Below, in pieces: positions 1-13,675 of a DNA stretch of 64,000 nt. A program made the position numbers and the translations under genes. Origin of the DNA: Capsaspora owczarzaki ATCC 30864 (lineage: Eukaryota > Opisthokonta > Filasterea); assembly GCF_000151315.2 (NCBI RefSeq), contig NW_011887296.1, forward strand, positions 1,250,660 through 1,314,659. The letters are read 5' to 3'. A model generated the notes under the pieces. The model saw only the letters and a list, made by a program, of their open reading frames with translations, was not told where the DNA came from and did not search any database. The number at the start of each line of letters is the position of its first letter. Positions within the stretch are counted from its first letter, which is position 1.

Positions 1-627
1 AGTGGTAGGGCGAAATGCGGAGGGAGCGGGAAGGGGGCGCCATTGAGGAAGCGGAGACGGGCGCGAAAAGTGCGGGGTGATGCGGAAAAAACTGCGGAAG
101 ATTTGAGCAAACCTTCGCAACGCGGGATGGTCTGCCACTCTGGCGAGAGAGTGAGTGAGAAGTCGGAAGGCAAGAGTACGTAAGCAAGTTCGCTGCATGA
201 ACGAATCAGAGACTAAAACCAGGCTAGTCGGCAGTGGAAAAAGCGCGGAAATTTTAAGTACTTGGTTTTTAACGTCGTTTTCCATTTAAAAAGCGCAACT
301 TTGTTAAAAGGTTTGATTCACTCTTCAAAATCACCTTCGATTCTGGTGAGTGTTTGACTGGAGAGAGCGCGCCATTGAGAGAGCAAGCGAGAGCGTTGTG
401 CGGTTGGTTGCATGCGGGATCACCCACATACACACACAGGAGCAGCAGCAGTCTGCTGGAAGCGGAGGCAGCGCACGAACACACAAAAACACGGAGAATT
501 CTAAGCAGCACTCCCCCCATCACCTCTCACAGTCACAGCCGCCTTCGGTTGAACTCACATCCATTTTCACTCATTCATCACAGATACTTTTCAAAAACCC
601 CACCATCGTCTTTGACAAACATCCACA
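1..627. other. Upstream region of the SDR gene, no gene seen
   Basis: No credible coding exon is visible on either strand. The stretch contains purine-rich DNA, a short CAG-type run near 440 and a CT/CA-rich leader that ends in ccacaATG at 628. It probably holds the promoter and 5' leader of the SDR gene. I see no clear TATA box. Confidence 0.5.
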
Positions 628-1392
628 ATGTCCCGTCACGTGAACAAGATTGCCCTCGTCACTGGCAGCTCGCGCGGTCTCGGCCGTAACATGGCGCTGT
701 CGCTCGCGCGCAACGGCGCCGACGTCGTTGTGACCTACCGCTCCAAGAAGGCCGAGGCTGACGCCGTCGTCGCCGAGATCCAGGCGCTCGGTCGCAAGGC
801 CGTCGCGCTCGAGATTGACACGGGTGTGACCAAGAGCTTCGCTCAGTTTGCTGAGACGCTGAAGGCGGCACTCCAGGTCACTTGGCAGCGCTCGACGTTC
901 GACTTTTTGGTCAACAATGCGGGCATTGATCTTGCCAAGCCGTTCACCGAGTTCACCGAGGAGGATTTCGACCAGTTGCTGAACGTCCACTTCAAGGGCG
1001 TCTTTTTCCTCACTCAGCGCCTTCTTCCGCTCATTGCTGACAACGGCCGCATTGTCAATCTCTCGACCGGCCTGGCGCGCTTCTCTCTTCCCGGATACTC
1101 TGCCTATGGCTCGATGAAGGCGGCCATCGACACCCTGACCCGCTACCTCGCCAAGGAGCTCGGCTCCCGCGGCATCCGCGTCAACTCTGTCGCTCCCGGC
1201 GCGATTGAGACGGACTTTAACGCCCATGTGTTTAGCATCCCCGGCGTGAAGGACCACATTGCTGCCGACACGCCCCTTGGCCGCGTTGGCGTTCCGGACG
1301 ACATTGGTGGCGTTGTCAACTTTGTGTGCAGCGAGGATGCTCGCTGGGTCAACGGCCAGCGCATTGAAGTTTCTGGTGGCATTCACCTGTAA
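628..1392 (+). CDS. Short-chain dehydrogenase/reductase (SDR), FabG-like
   Basis: This single-exon gene encodes 254 residues, the usual length of a classical SDR. It should catalyse NAD(P)-dependent oxidation or reduction of an alcohol or carbonyl group; the substrate cannot be read from the sequence. The Rossmann nucleotide motif TGSSRGLG lies at residues 12-19, NNAG at 96-99, the catalytic Ser near 146 (NLST) and the YxxxK pair at Y160/K164. The end reads VNGQRIEVSGG, as in 3-oxoacyl-ACP reductase and glucose dehydrogenase relatives. The start is the first ATG of a long open frame and is preceded by a CA-rich leader. No targeting peptide is visible, so a cytosolic enzyme is likely. It lacks introns while most neighbours are heavily interrupted, which would fit a bacterial origin, but this alone does not prove transfer. 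Confidence 0.93.
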   Translation: MSRHVNKIALVTGSSRGLGRNMALSLARNGADVVVTYRSKKAEADAVVAEIQALGRKAVALEIDTGVTKSFAQFAETLKAALQVTWQRSTFDFLVNNAGIDLAKPFTEFTEEDFDQLLNVHFKGVFFLTQRLLPLIADNGRIVNLSTGLARFSLPGYSAYGSMKAAIDTLTRYLAKELGSRGIRVNSVAPGAIETDFNAHVFSIPGVKDHIAADTPLGRVGVPDDIGGVVNFVCSEDARWVNGQRIEVSGGIHL

Positions 1393-1956
1393 GCAGAAGT
1401 GGTTATTTTCCTTCTGCCGTTTGGAAATATAGAGCTTGGTGTTTATGTTTTTCAGAAGCGTGCACTTGCTACCGTTCCGTTGGCCAGGAGTGTTACAATG
1501 AGCAACCCATTCGCCAAATCGCGAGCCATCACATCACAGCGCTTCTTTTTCAGCGTGAGAACGAGAGGGGGCGGGGTGAGTGCAAAAGCAAAAACCAAAA
1601 CAAAATCCCCTCAGAATTCAACAAAACCGCTGCAATACCGGCGGCAAACTGCCATGCAGCCATAAAAAAAGCAAACACAATTACATGAGCTGAATATTCT
1701 CAAATACGATTATAACAACAGAAGAGGTGGGGGGGGGGATTAAAACATGCGCAGTGAACGCCAACAAAATTTATGCTACAACATTTTCCTTTGAACCTTG
1801 GTGATCCTACACTGGCGTTTCGGGTCTTGCAGACTTGAGCTTTTCGGCTAAGGACAACAAACAAAGTTCCAACAGATTCAGAAAAAAACAAGCCCACACA
1901 CACAATCAACCAAACACGGTCAGAGATCAAAACCAACAAACACCAATCCCCGTCCA
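1393..1956. other. Convergent intergenic spacer
   Basis: This region lies between the stop codons of the SDR gene (+) and the LRR-SAM gene (-). It contains A-rich and GGGG-rich stretches but no supported exon, RNA gene or canonical AATAAA signal. It is taken as the two 3' untranslated regions. Confidence 0.5.
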
Positions 1957-4900
1957 CTAAATCCCCGACCACCGCAGATGTCGATCGTCACCTTGTGTTA
2001 AAAGAATCATACGCTCAATCTTGCTCGAGACACCAATCTGCGTGAGTGCTTCGAGATTGAGATTCTTCAGACTTTCCAGATCGGCAAAGCCTTGAGCTGT
2101 GAATCCGGGCAGGTGATTCGAGAGTTTGAGACATTCCAACCATTCTGCGACTGTCGTGCACTGTCCGATTCCAGCCACATTCGCAAGGTGCTGTCCAAAC
2201 AACAAAAAAACCACAAAGAAAAATGTCGTACAAATGTGAGACGCCACATCAAGCGACATGCACAACATGCTTCGTCTTCTGCTTCGGATCACAAAAACAA
2301 ACAAAGAGCCCCGACAAGCTATGCACGAAAGAAAAGTAGTACCTGTCCCATCACGGAGGTGGAGGAAGATCGGCGCAGCTGTCCGGCGCGGCGTTCATAG
2401 TCACCAAGATCACCCGCAACGGACGCCCGATTTGCGGACGCTGCAGCACAGTCAAAAAGAAGAATTCACACAAAAGCATGGCAAGTCAGCGACAAATCCA
2501 GAACCGGAGGTCAGCACGATGCGGCGCAACAGCTGGTGGTGGACTCACTTCTGAGCGAGCCGGATCGTGTGCCGCGTCCACCATCGGATGGCGCTTCGCT
2601 AACCAGAGTGGTGAGCCTTCGAGTCAGCGGGGCACCGGCGGGCAAACCCGAAAGATTCATCGTACGCTGACCGCCCCCTAGCAACAGTTGTTGCTTGAAC
2701 TTGGCCTGAAACGATGGTACCGTAATAGTGAGCACAAAGAAACCCGACAATCACGAGCTTCACACAATGCAGATAAAGAGAAAGGCGCCCAGTTACGTAC
2801 CAGCCCGCCAAGAGAAGCCCCTCGCGGATCCAGGTACGGATTGCCTTGGATGCACAGAATCGCGACCGTGTTCTGAAGCTGCTTGTACTCGGGAGGCTCG
2901 GTGGCGAAAAGATTGTTCGAAATGGAGAGGCTGCGGAGGTGTCGCAGTCGCAAAATGCTAGGGTGAAGCTCGGTGAGCAGGTTGGCGTTGAGCGACAGGC
3001 AGATCAGGTTGCGCATGAGATCAATGTTCGCAGGGAAGGAATAAATGCTGTTGTACGAGAGCGAAAGCGTGTGCAGCGTGTAACACTGCAATACGCATTG
3101 CGGGATTGCAGTCAGCTTGTTTTGGCAGAGCACAAGCCGTCGCAACGCTGGCATTTGCTGGAAAATGCCGAGGTCCATGGCGGGTGCGTCCCCAGCTGCT
3201 GCGGCACTCGCCCCCACAGGCGCAAATGTTTGATCGGTGATTCCGCAGTTGGTCAAGTTGAGTGTGACAAGGCCTGTTAGCCTCGGAACGGTCAGATAGG
3301 TGGAAAAATGGCTCGGAAGTGAGGACTGGGTGGCAACCAGCGTTGCAATCGTTGTTTCAAGTCCGGCCAACGATATTGGGAGGGACGCTGTTTGGTGTGT
3401 CAGATTGCACAGTTCGATTGCTCGTGGCTGCGCGCGAGGTTGTAGTTTTAGTTTGAGTGAGGACGAAAAATCGAATGAGCGACAAAGTTTCGGGAGCACG
3501 AATTGGTTCACCATCACCCTACCTTCTTTGAAATGGCAGCTTGCAGCTGACCGGCGACCGCGGCATTGGCTCGCACAGTGTTCTTCGCCGAGTGACCCAA
3601 CAAAATTCACTGTGAGCCACCAAAGAACACGCCTCCACCTCCACTGGGAGTAAAACTCTGCTTCGAGGTTGCAAAGCAAGGAACTCACAGGGATTTCCGA
3701 GGCCGTCTCAAGTCGTTCTGTATCAAAGTCGAGTTGAGTGCCAGAGTCTTGCTGCTTGCTGCTGCCTTGATCCGTGTCATTCACGCTGCCTCGACTTCGG
3801 AGTGAGCCCACGTCGCCGTCGGCCGTGCTCGCTTCCTCCTCCGTGGCTTCCGCCTCAGCAGCCTCTTCTGCTGCCAGTTGTGCTCGCTGCTCGACAGCCA
3901 TGCGTTCGTATTCCTGGACTTTGGCGATCTGCTCCGCGAGACGCTAATCCGCAACCAATAATAATCAGAATACAAACAGGAACCAAAGCGGCGAAAATGG
4001 CGCGTCGTCGAGAGAGTGTCAATGCAGTAAACAAGCAAACACAAGGGTAAGTATTCATGTGTGTGTGTGTTTGTGTCTGAACTGGGGGAGAGGGGAGCGA
4101 GGAAGAGAGCAAAAAAAAAAAAAAAAGAAAAAAGGGCGTCGAGATGCGAATCTCGGTTCACTTGCCTTCTCTGCAGCAGGCGGCGGTTCGTACATGCTGC
4201 GAATGGCACAAGCAGACACAAGCGAGACACCAAAGTGAGTCACATCATTCAATGCGAAGGGCGAGCAACAGCAGGAGGTGAACACACATCAAGCACACAA
4301 GGACCAAAAAAAAAAAAAAAAAAAAAAGTGTTGCCAACAACAACGATTTGACCGGCAGTGAGGAGCGCGTATGGAAAATGAAACAAGCAAAAACCGGTGG
4401 CTGATACGCTGTTCTAACTGATCGAGCGTGCTCCAACTACCACTTTCTTCGTCTTCCAATTTTTTTATTTTACGTCCCTCGAGTACTTGCCCCCAAGCAA
4501 CCAGAGGGCGGCCAAGGAAGCCAGAGCGAGAGAAAGAGCGTGATTGTTCACCACACCCGCCCCGCCCCCCGTCACACATCCTAACGCCCGAACGCGTGGA
4601 AGTCTCACCCGATGAATCAGTGCAAGGAGATTAGCCAAAAAAAAAAAAAAATCAAAATAATAAATCAATAACCAGCCAACCGCACAATCCGAGTCACTCA
4701 TCGTCCAAGGCTGACGAGGTCGCCCAAAACTCTACGATCCCCACAAGGAGCGAGGGTTTTGTGAATGCGAGGGTCGAAGGCGGGGTTGGGTGGGGTGTGG
4801 GACGAACGATTTGGAGAAGTGTGGTTTTGCAATCTCACTTCGCAACCGAAAAAAACAAATAAAAAATAAAAAATAAAAAATAAAGACACAAAACAAATAA

Positions 4901-5007
4901 CAAGTGAAACAAACGAGTCGTTGTCCTGTGAAGCACCTTTCTATCTCGAGTCGCATTGTGGCGAGCAGGCCTCGCTCTTTGGCAACCATATCCTCAAAGG
5001 CTTGCAT
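1957..5007 (-). CDS. Coiled-coil, leucine-rich repeat and SAM domain protein
   Basis: The gene is on the minus strand. Nine exons fit in phase: 4937-5007, 4716-4731, 4395-4477, 4166-4196, 3689-3943, 2801-3427, 2549-2705, 2343-2440 and 1957-2190, giving about 523 residues. The N-terminal ~110 residues are charged and coiled-coil-like (LEIER, KIKKLEDEES, EQIAKVQEYER), followed by an acidic Ser/Glu linker. The 2801-3427 exon encodes at least five leucine-rich repeats (for example LRRLVLCQNKLTAIP, LHTLSLSYNSIYSFP, LICLSLNANLLTEL). The last exon encodes a SAM domain (VAEWLECLKL, then LESLKNLNLEALTQIGV), normally a protein-interaction module. The order recalls LRSAM1 but there is no RING, so no symbol is given. 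One intron uses a GC donor. The three 5'-most exons and the acceptor at 3427 are the weakest parts: the 4395 and 4716 donors are non-consensus. Function is unknown; a scaffold is likely. Confidence 0.72.
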
Positions 5008-5427
5008 GGGAGTGGGTTGTGTGCAGCGGATGATTGATCGATTTGCAAAGTCAGCACCGAAAAAAAAAAGGAAAAAAAAAAAAAAAAAAGACTGCCGTTA
5101 TCAACGAAAATGGAACAGCTCAGTGCAGAGCGAAAGAGAGTGTGAGACGCGGTTGAAAGTGAGCAAAAAACAACGTTGCTTCACACACACCAGCGAAGGA
5201 TCGAGATTGGGGGTCGAACCAACAGATCAAGCGGAAAAAAAAAAGCATCGATGATTTGTTATTTTTGTTTAGCACGAAATGACTCAGTTGATCAAATTGG
5301 GGCAACGAAATCGCAGATGAATCAGCCAGCTCGTAGCATCAGGATGCACCTTCGTCGTGGTTATGTGCATCTTGTTCAGCCGACAAAGGGTGGCATTCAA
5401 TGCGGGGGTCGACCGACGCAGATTGCC
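5008..5427. other. Spacer between two minus-strand genes
   Basis: This stretch holds A-rich runs (5060-5090, 5234-5245) and no supported exon. It should contain the promoter and leader of the LRR-SAM gene and the 3' end of the upstream lipid-anchored protein gene. Confidence 0.45.
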
Positions 5428-6899
5428 CTAATTGGAGAGAGGTTCAGCAGCCTCGGACGACTCTTCCTCTGCCGCTGTCGGCTCCTGCTCCGCCGAACTG
5501 TCGACAGGTGCAAGAGTCGATTCTTCCGATGCATGTCCCAGCTCGCTAAGGGTGACCTCCAGGGCAGGATCGACCAGCGAAGACTGCAATTCAGCCACTG
5601 TTTCTTCGGTCGTTGCCGCCGAGTCGCCACGCGCTTCATCGTCCACTGCAGCACTCTCACCCGCAAGATCCAACATGTGCGGGGCAGGAGCGAGCTCGGC
5701 CAGCGTCACTTCCTGTGCGGGATCGACCAACGTCGATTGCAATTCCTCCAATTGCTCATCCACTGTCAGAGTTGAATCGTGCTGCAAGGCCGCTTCTTCC
5801 GTAGCGTCAGTCTCCGTGGCGGCTTTCGAGTCAGTTGCTTGTGCATCTCCCTGGTCTAGGATGATGCCAGCATCAATGGTCAGCACTTCCGGCGCGTCTG
5901 GATCAGCAGCTTCAACAGGAGCTCCTCCAGCCACTGGTGTTGCACTTTGTACGCCAGCAGCGGCGGATGACATGCCATCGGGAATCGCGCTCTCCATGTC
6001 GAGCAACGAGTTGCTTGGGGAGATGCGTGTTGATCCCGGCAGCGCCGAAGTCGATGCATTCGATCGCTGGCTCGCTCTAGACATTGACGTCGAGGTGCTC
6101 TTGGTCGTGCGGGTCGAGGAGAACGATTGAACGCTGTCTTCCGAATGGATGGAGACATTGTCTGCCGCAAATCCGCTCGGAGCCAGGCCCAGGCGCTTTC
6201 GCCGCTCGTCCTTGTCACGCTGGACGTCGTCCTGACGTCGGGCGCGCTGCTCGAGCTTCCTATTGCGCTCCTCCGCCAATGCAGCTGCGCGATCTGCTCG
6301 CTGGTGTTGCTTGGCCTGCAGCACGGCGTTCGTGCGTTGTTCGCGCTGCAAAGCGGCAAAAGTAGAAGGAAACAAAAAAACATATTCAAGCATCACATAC
6401 ACAGGTGAGCGTTCTTATTCAGCAACATTCTGGTCTGAGAGATGATGATGAGCATGAGAAAGCACGTAAGATTCGACCAATTGGACAGCCATCACGAGAG
6501 GTTTCCTTGGTCACACGGGGGGCGGCACACCAACTCCCAGTTCCATCCTTCCTCAATGAGCATTGTCAACCAACTAATCTGCCGCTTGCATGACAGTGGC
6601 TTGGGCAGCACCAAGCGTGTGCGGAGTGCGGATCGGCCCGGCCTTACTTTGGCGCGCTCAATCAGGCGCTTCTCAGTGTACTCTGCGCCGTCGTCCTGGT
6701 GTTGCTGGTCGTCCGCGTCGTCCCTGTCGATGCGGGACTGCGCCAATGTCCCTGGACTCGTCGGCCGCGGGTCGGGCGACAGCGTCCCATCGCGTCTCCG
6801 CGAGGCTACGGATTTCTGACCCGATTGCGATGATCCTTTGAGGAGCGGGTCGCTCTCTTCGTCGCCGCCGTCAAAGCAGCAGCAGAGCACGTTGCCCAT
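5428..6899 (-). CDS. N-terminally lipid-anchored, coiled-coil acidic protein
   Basis: Two exons (6648-6899 and 5428-6345) join in phase 0 through a GTAAGG donor, giving 389 residues. I do not recognise the family. The N-terminus MGNVLCCCFD has Gly2 for N-myristoylation and three cysteines for palmitoylation. It is followed by ESDPLL, an acidic dileucine sorting motif, so a peripheral protein of endosomal, lysosomal or plasma membranes is likely. Residues ~75-140 are a highly charged helix (RADRAAALAEERNRKLEQRA). The C-terminal third is acidic and carries a twice-repeated segment, LQSTLVDPAQEVTLAEL and LQSSLVDPALEVTLSEL. The N-terminal layout recalls LAMTOR1 and the helix loosely recalls SVIP, but neither match is convincing. 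A ctacag acceptor just before the ATG suggests a 5' untranslated exon upstream. Confidence 0.8.
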
Positions 6900-8100
6900 T
6901 TCCTGTAGTTATGGCGTGGTCGTGGGGGTGCAGCACAGGCGAAAGTAAAGAGAAAGAGAACAAATGGCTCAGACAACAATTGGGCGAAAAGGGCGTGACG
7001 TGTGATTGGGCTAAGAACGAGATTCTGAGAAATACAGACTGTTTGGACAGCAAACGTCTTCCATCCGTCCCAGTGCTGACACGGATCATGCGAGATTGAG
7101 AGAGCGCATTCGAGGATGGTGTTGTCGCGTTGAAATGAGAATCGGTCGAAACTTTGAGCTTTCACAACCGCTTTCCACAACCAATCCAACTGGAGCTTCT
7201 TCTGTCACAGCGGAGTTGATGATGAGACTTGTTGACTTTTGACTTTTGATTTTGATTTTGATTTTGATGTGGTTTTTGTCGTTTTGTTGGCTTTTTTGTC
7301 GAGTTGGAAATTCAACCCTTTTTGGAACAAACATTGCGCAATGCACACTTTTCTTCTTTTTTCCGTTGCAATAAAGTAAGCGGCTTTTATTTTTATTTTT
7401 AATTCTTTTGCTGTTGGTTTTTTGGTTTTGTTTGCTTGCTTTCCGTCGTTGCTGCTGTGAGCGAAGTGAAAAAAGCAAGACAAACTCACAAAGTGAAGGG
7501 TCAAATACGCGTGCGTGGCGTGGCACGAAGGCGGTGGAAGGCGATCGGCGTGTATGGCGGAAAAAGCGCCATTTGTGGCGTCCACGCTTTTGTTGTAAAC
7601 TCGCAGGGCTGCGTCTGACGCGTGGTGCAGCTTGAATGAGCGACAGAGCATTCGACTTTGTAAAAACCGGAAGGGAGAATGGGCAAGGAGGAGACAGGGG
7701 GAAAGCACAAAGTGAACGGAAAAAAACCGAAGACGCAATGCCAGCAGTGATGATGTCATGAGATGCCGACGAAAACGCAGAGCTCATCGCCACCACGCCA
7801 GCCGCGAGCACCTTCAGCTCACTTGAATTATGGGGTTGGGAGCGAGCGCGCGGCGGTGTCGGCGGCGGCACTTGGAGCTCTCGAGCATCGAATGGAAGGT
7901 GTTCTCAGCCAGCTTTTTTATTTGGATTGTTTTTTTTTTTTTTCGATTTTCCGCTTCTGACGTAGTACATTTGTGATCCGCCCTTTTCTGGAAGAGCTGC
8001 AGTCATCCTTTACTCTCGATTGATTTGGTGACGAATATGTTCTAATTTATTGATGATTGACGAGTTTTCCTGAACATCCACTCACTTGATCCGGTCGTTG
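6900..8100. other. Divergent promoter region with possible 5' untranslated exon
   Basis: The region separates the minus-strand anchored-protein gene from the plus-strand bZIP gene. The acceptor ctacag just above 6899 needs an upstream donor; a GTGAGC donor on the minus strand near 7820 is a candidate. No ATG-led coding exon is convincing. The long open frames here are low-complexity and begin at non-ATG codons. Confidence 0.4.
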
Positions 8101-9087
8101 TTGTAGACCTCCTTCCGTAGTTGCCGCAAAACTACCTGCTGAGAAAAAGCCCCCTACTCTGCGCCAAAAAGCACGACTTTGATCTCCCAACTAATTTGTT
8201 TCGAGTGGATCAAAATCGCCCCCGTTTTTTTCAAGTTCTTCTGATTGTACAAGATCGCGCACGTCCAAGAAACCTACGTCCTTGAACCTGCGTCGTTTGT
8301 CCAATTTTCCCAGCCTTCCTTTTCCCGCAAGCCCCCTTTTCTGAGCAAGCCGTTTTACCGCAGCATGTTCAGTGACACCGTTGGTGACGATTCAGAATCT
8401 TCCTCTTACTCTCCCCCTCCACGACTCGCAACCTGACATTTGCTTTAAGCAGCAGTGACCAACCTTTTTTTTCTTCAAGTTCTCAATTTTTTTTTTCCCT
8501 TTTCTTTTCCGTTTTTCTCCCCTGTGCCTATTTTCTTTCTTTTTGATTCGGTTTTGACATTGTGCTTGACCGTCTAATCTTCCTCTGAGACTTGAACTGC
8601 TGCTGCTGCTGCCGTTATTTGTTGCGACTTCGTGCTCTTATTTCCGCGTTTTTCTTCTTTTTTTTTTTCTTTTTTTTTTTCGTCCCCCCCCTTATTTTTT
8701 CTAGTTGCGCAAAAGCACCGCAAACTTTTGCCGCACCCGTACATAACTCTTCGATATCTTGCGACCCCATCCTGAGGACTAGACTTTTACACTAGATCCG
8801 GTCAGCGTTTTTCTTTTTTTTTTTTTTCGTCGTCTTTTTTTTTTTTTTTGGCACTACCTCGGAGAACAGTTACCTCTCCTCCCTCCTGCCAAAAAAGCGC
8901 TTGTTACCTCGCGTGTTTATTTGGTTTCTTCTGCTCTTCAAGCGCCCCTCTTCTTCCCCAAGTCTCAAGTTTCGAGATCGCTCCGTTCTTTTTTTTTTTT
9001 TTTCTTTTTCTTTTTCTTCTGTCAAGCGTCGTCTCCCGCTTCACCTCTTCTCCCCCTTCCTTGTCAAGTTCCCGTTCAAGTTTTTGA
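8101..9087 (+). promoter_or_regulatory. Pyrimidine-rich 5' leader of the bZIP gene
   Basis: Almost 1 kb upstream of the bZIP ATG is strongly T/C-rich, with T runs near 8655-8680, 8812-8850 and 8988-9005. It contains no supported exon. It contains an upstream ORF with a true ATG at 8365 (24 codons, ends at 8436). Whether all of this is transcribed leader or partly promoter cannot be told from sequence. Confidence 0.45.
8365..8436 (+). other. Upstream ORF in the bZIP leader
   Basis: ATG at 8365 opens a 23-residue frame starting MFSDTVGDDSESSS and ending at TGA 8434-8436, about 650 bp before the bZIP start. If the leader is transcribed through here it could damp or condition translation of the bZIP factor, as is known for C/EBP and ATF4 genes. 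The peptide has no family match I recognise. Confidence 0.3.
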
Positions 9088-9903
9088 ATGACCATTGAGC
9101 CCAGCTTTGCTTCGCAAATCCTCAACTTCCCTTGTACCGCCCCGATCTCTGCCATCGCCGACGATACTTCTGCCATGATGCTCATGCTTGAACCCTCATT
9201 TGTCCCGCAATTCCGCGGCGACCTCAACGACTTTCCCTCGAGCGATATGCTCGAATTCGATGCCGCACTCCTCGCTTTCGAGGCTGCAGCAGCTTCTGAA
9301 GGCCTTGCGCGTGTTTGCAAGCAGTCGCCTTGCGCCTCGGACGCCTCGTCCGTTAGTGATTCCGCGGTTAGTGACGCCGCAGACCGCGCCTCGTTTGCCA
9401 GCGAGCCCGCTTGGCTGAGCCAGACTTTTGACTTTTCGCTCCACTCGAACGCCGACGTCAAGAAGCGTTCTGGCCGTGCTCCCACCCATCACACCAACAC
9501 CAAGAACAACATGTCGTTCATTGACGAGTCCGTCTCTCCGCGCAAGCGTCGTGCCGAGGAAGCCCTCCGCGATCCTCGCTCGTCTGGCGCGTCGCAGTCG
9601 CTGTCCGGCTCTCCGCGCGTGTCGCCTGTGGCATCGCCCGCCGTGCACCTCTCCACCGACCGCCAGCTCGAGGCCGGCGAAACGCTCGCCGACTACCTGG
9701 ACAAGCGCAAGAAGAACAATGACGCGGTCAAGAAGTGCCGCGCCCGCAAGCGCATGGCTGTCGTCGCCACCGAGGAAGAGTGCCAGCGTCTCAGCGGCGA
9801 GAATGCTTCTCTGCGCGACCGTGTCGGCAGTCTCGAGGCCGAGGTCGCCTACCTCAAGAACCTTCTCATCTCTGCCACCGCCGTTGCCGCCAATCTCGCC
9901 TGA
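9088..9903 (+). CDS. bZIP transcription factor, C/EBP-like basic region
   Basis: Single-exon gene, 271 residues. The C-terminal ~65 residues form a bZIP domain. The basic region KKNNDAVKKCRARKR (about 208-222) has the Asn..Ala..Cys-Arg DNA-contact pattern of the C/EBP-PAR-ATF4 side of the superfamily. A short leucine zipper follows (LSGENASLRDRVGSLEAEV, then YLKNLL). The N-terminal ~180 residues are Ser/Ala/Asp-rich with clusters of acidic and hydrophobic residues, plausible as activation segments, plus a KKR-type basic patch near 140. The protein should act as a nuclear homo- or heterodimeric DNA-binding regulator. The start is the first ATG after a T-rich leader. Absence of introns is unusual here but fits its small size. 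Targets cannot be inferred. Confidence 0.92.
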   Translation: MTIEPSFASQILNFPCTAPISAIADDTSAMMLMLEPSFVPQFRGDLNDFPSSDMLEFDAALLAFEAAAASEGLARVCKQSPCASDASSVSDSAVSDAADRASFASEPAWLSQTFDFSLHSNADVKKRSGRAPTHHTNTKNNMSFIDESVSPRKRRAEEALRDPRSSGASQSLSGSPRVSPVASPAVHLSTDRQLEAGETLADYLDKRKKNNDAVKKCRARKRMAVVATEEECQRLSGENASLRDRVGSLEAEVAYLKNLLISATAVAANLA

Positions 9904-9972
9904 ATCGCGGGTTGTTGACTGCGCAGATGTCTGTTTGTTGTTTTGTTGTTTTGCTGTTGTTTTTGGATTTCG

Positions 9973-10004
9973 TGTGTGTGCGTGTGTGCGTGTGTGCGTG
10001 TGTC
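9973..10004. repeat. Imperfect GTGTGC microsatellite
   Basis: A run of GTGTGTGC-type units in the 3' flank of the bZIP gene. Confidence 0.8.
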
Positions 10005-10161
10005 TCTTTGATGTGCTTCATTTTGTTTGGTTGACATGCTGTTCGATAATGCAAAATCAAGTTACATCCCAAATTGACTCTCTTCAAGCGTTTCAAAGTT
10101 GCAGAGTTCTTTGTTGATTGACGTCCAGACAAACACACTTGCAACCAAACACTTGTGCACG

Positions 10162-13386
<3,225 letters not shown>

Positions 13387-13675
13387 GGATTTGGGGAGGT
13401 GGGGAGGGGGGGGGGCGCGGTGTGGATGTAGAGGAGGAGACAGGACGGGATGGGTGTCGGTTGGAGTGAAAGTCGGAGTGCAATGTGGCGGCTATGAAAT
13501 TGTCAATGGCAACCGATAGGGAAACAATGACTGACCAAAGCACTTGAAAAGACAAAGACCAATGGATGAGGTAAAAAAAAGTAAAGAGGATGGACTATTG
13601 CAGGGCAAGAGAAACAAGTAAAGTTTACTACGTCAACACGCACACGAAAGTTGAATTGGTGGGGATGAACGACGT

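Noticed and set aside
571-1386. 271-codon minus-strand frame opposite the SDR gene
   Set aside because: It is the antisense shadow of a gene with strong GC third positions; it has no domain and no start context.
3430-3688. Read-through of the LRR-SAM coding frame between two exons
   Set aside because: The frame stays open, but the product is Trp/Arg-rich and unlike the rest. A GTGAGT donor and an acceptor in phase 0 flank it, so I treat it as an intron.
6100-6345. VCP-interacting (VIM) motif in the lipid-anchored protein
   Set aside because: RADRAAALAEER is close to the pattern but the spacing is off by one; this is not enough to call it SVIP-like.
7086-7871. 261-codon minus-strand frame in the divergent spacer
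   Set aside because: It is low-complexity, crosses AT-rich DNA and has no domain or splice support.
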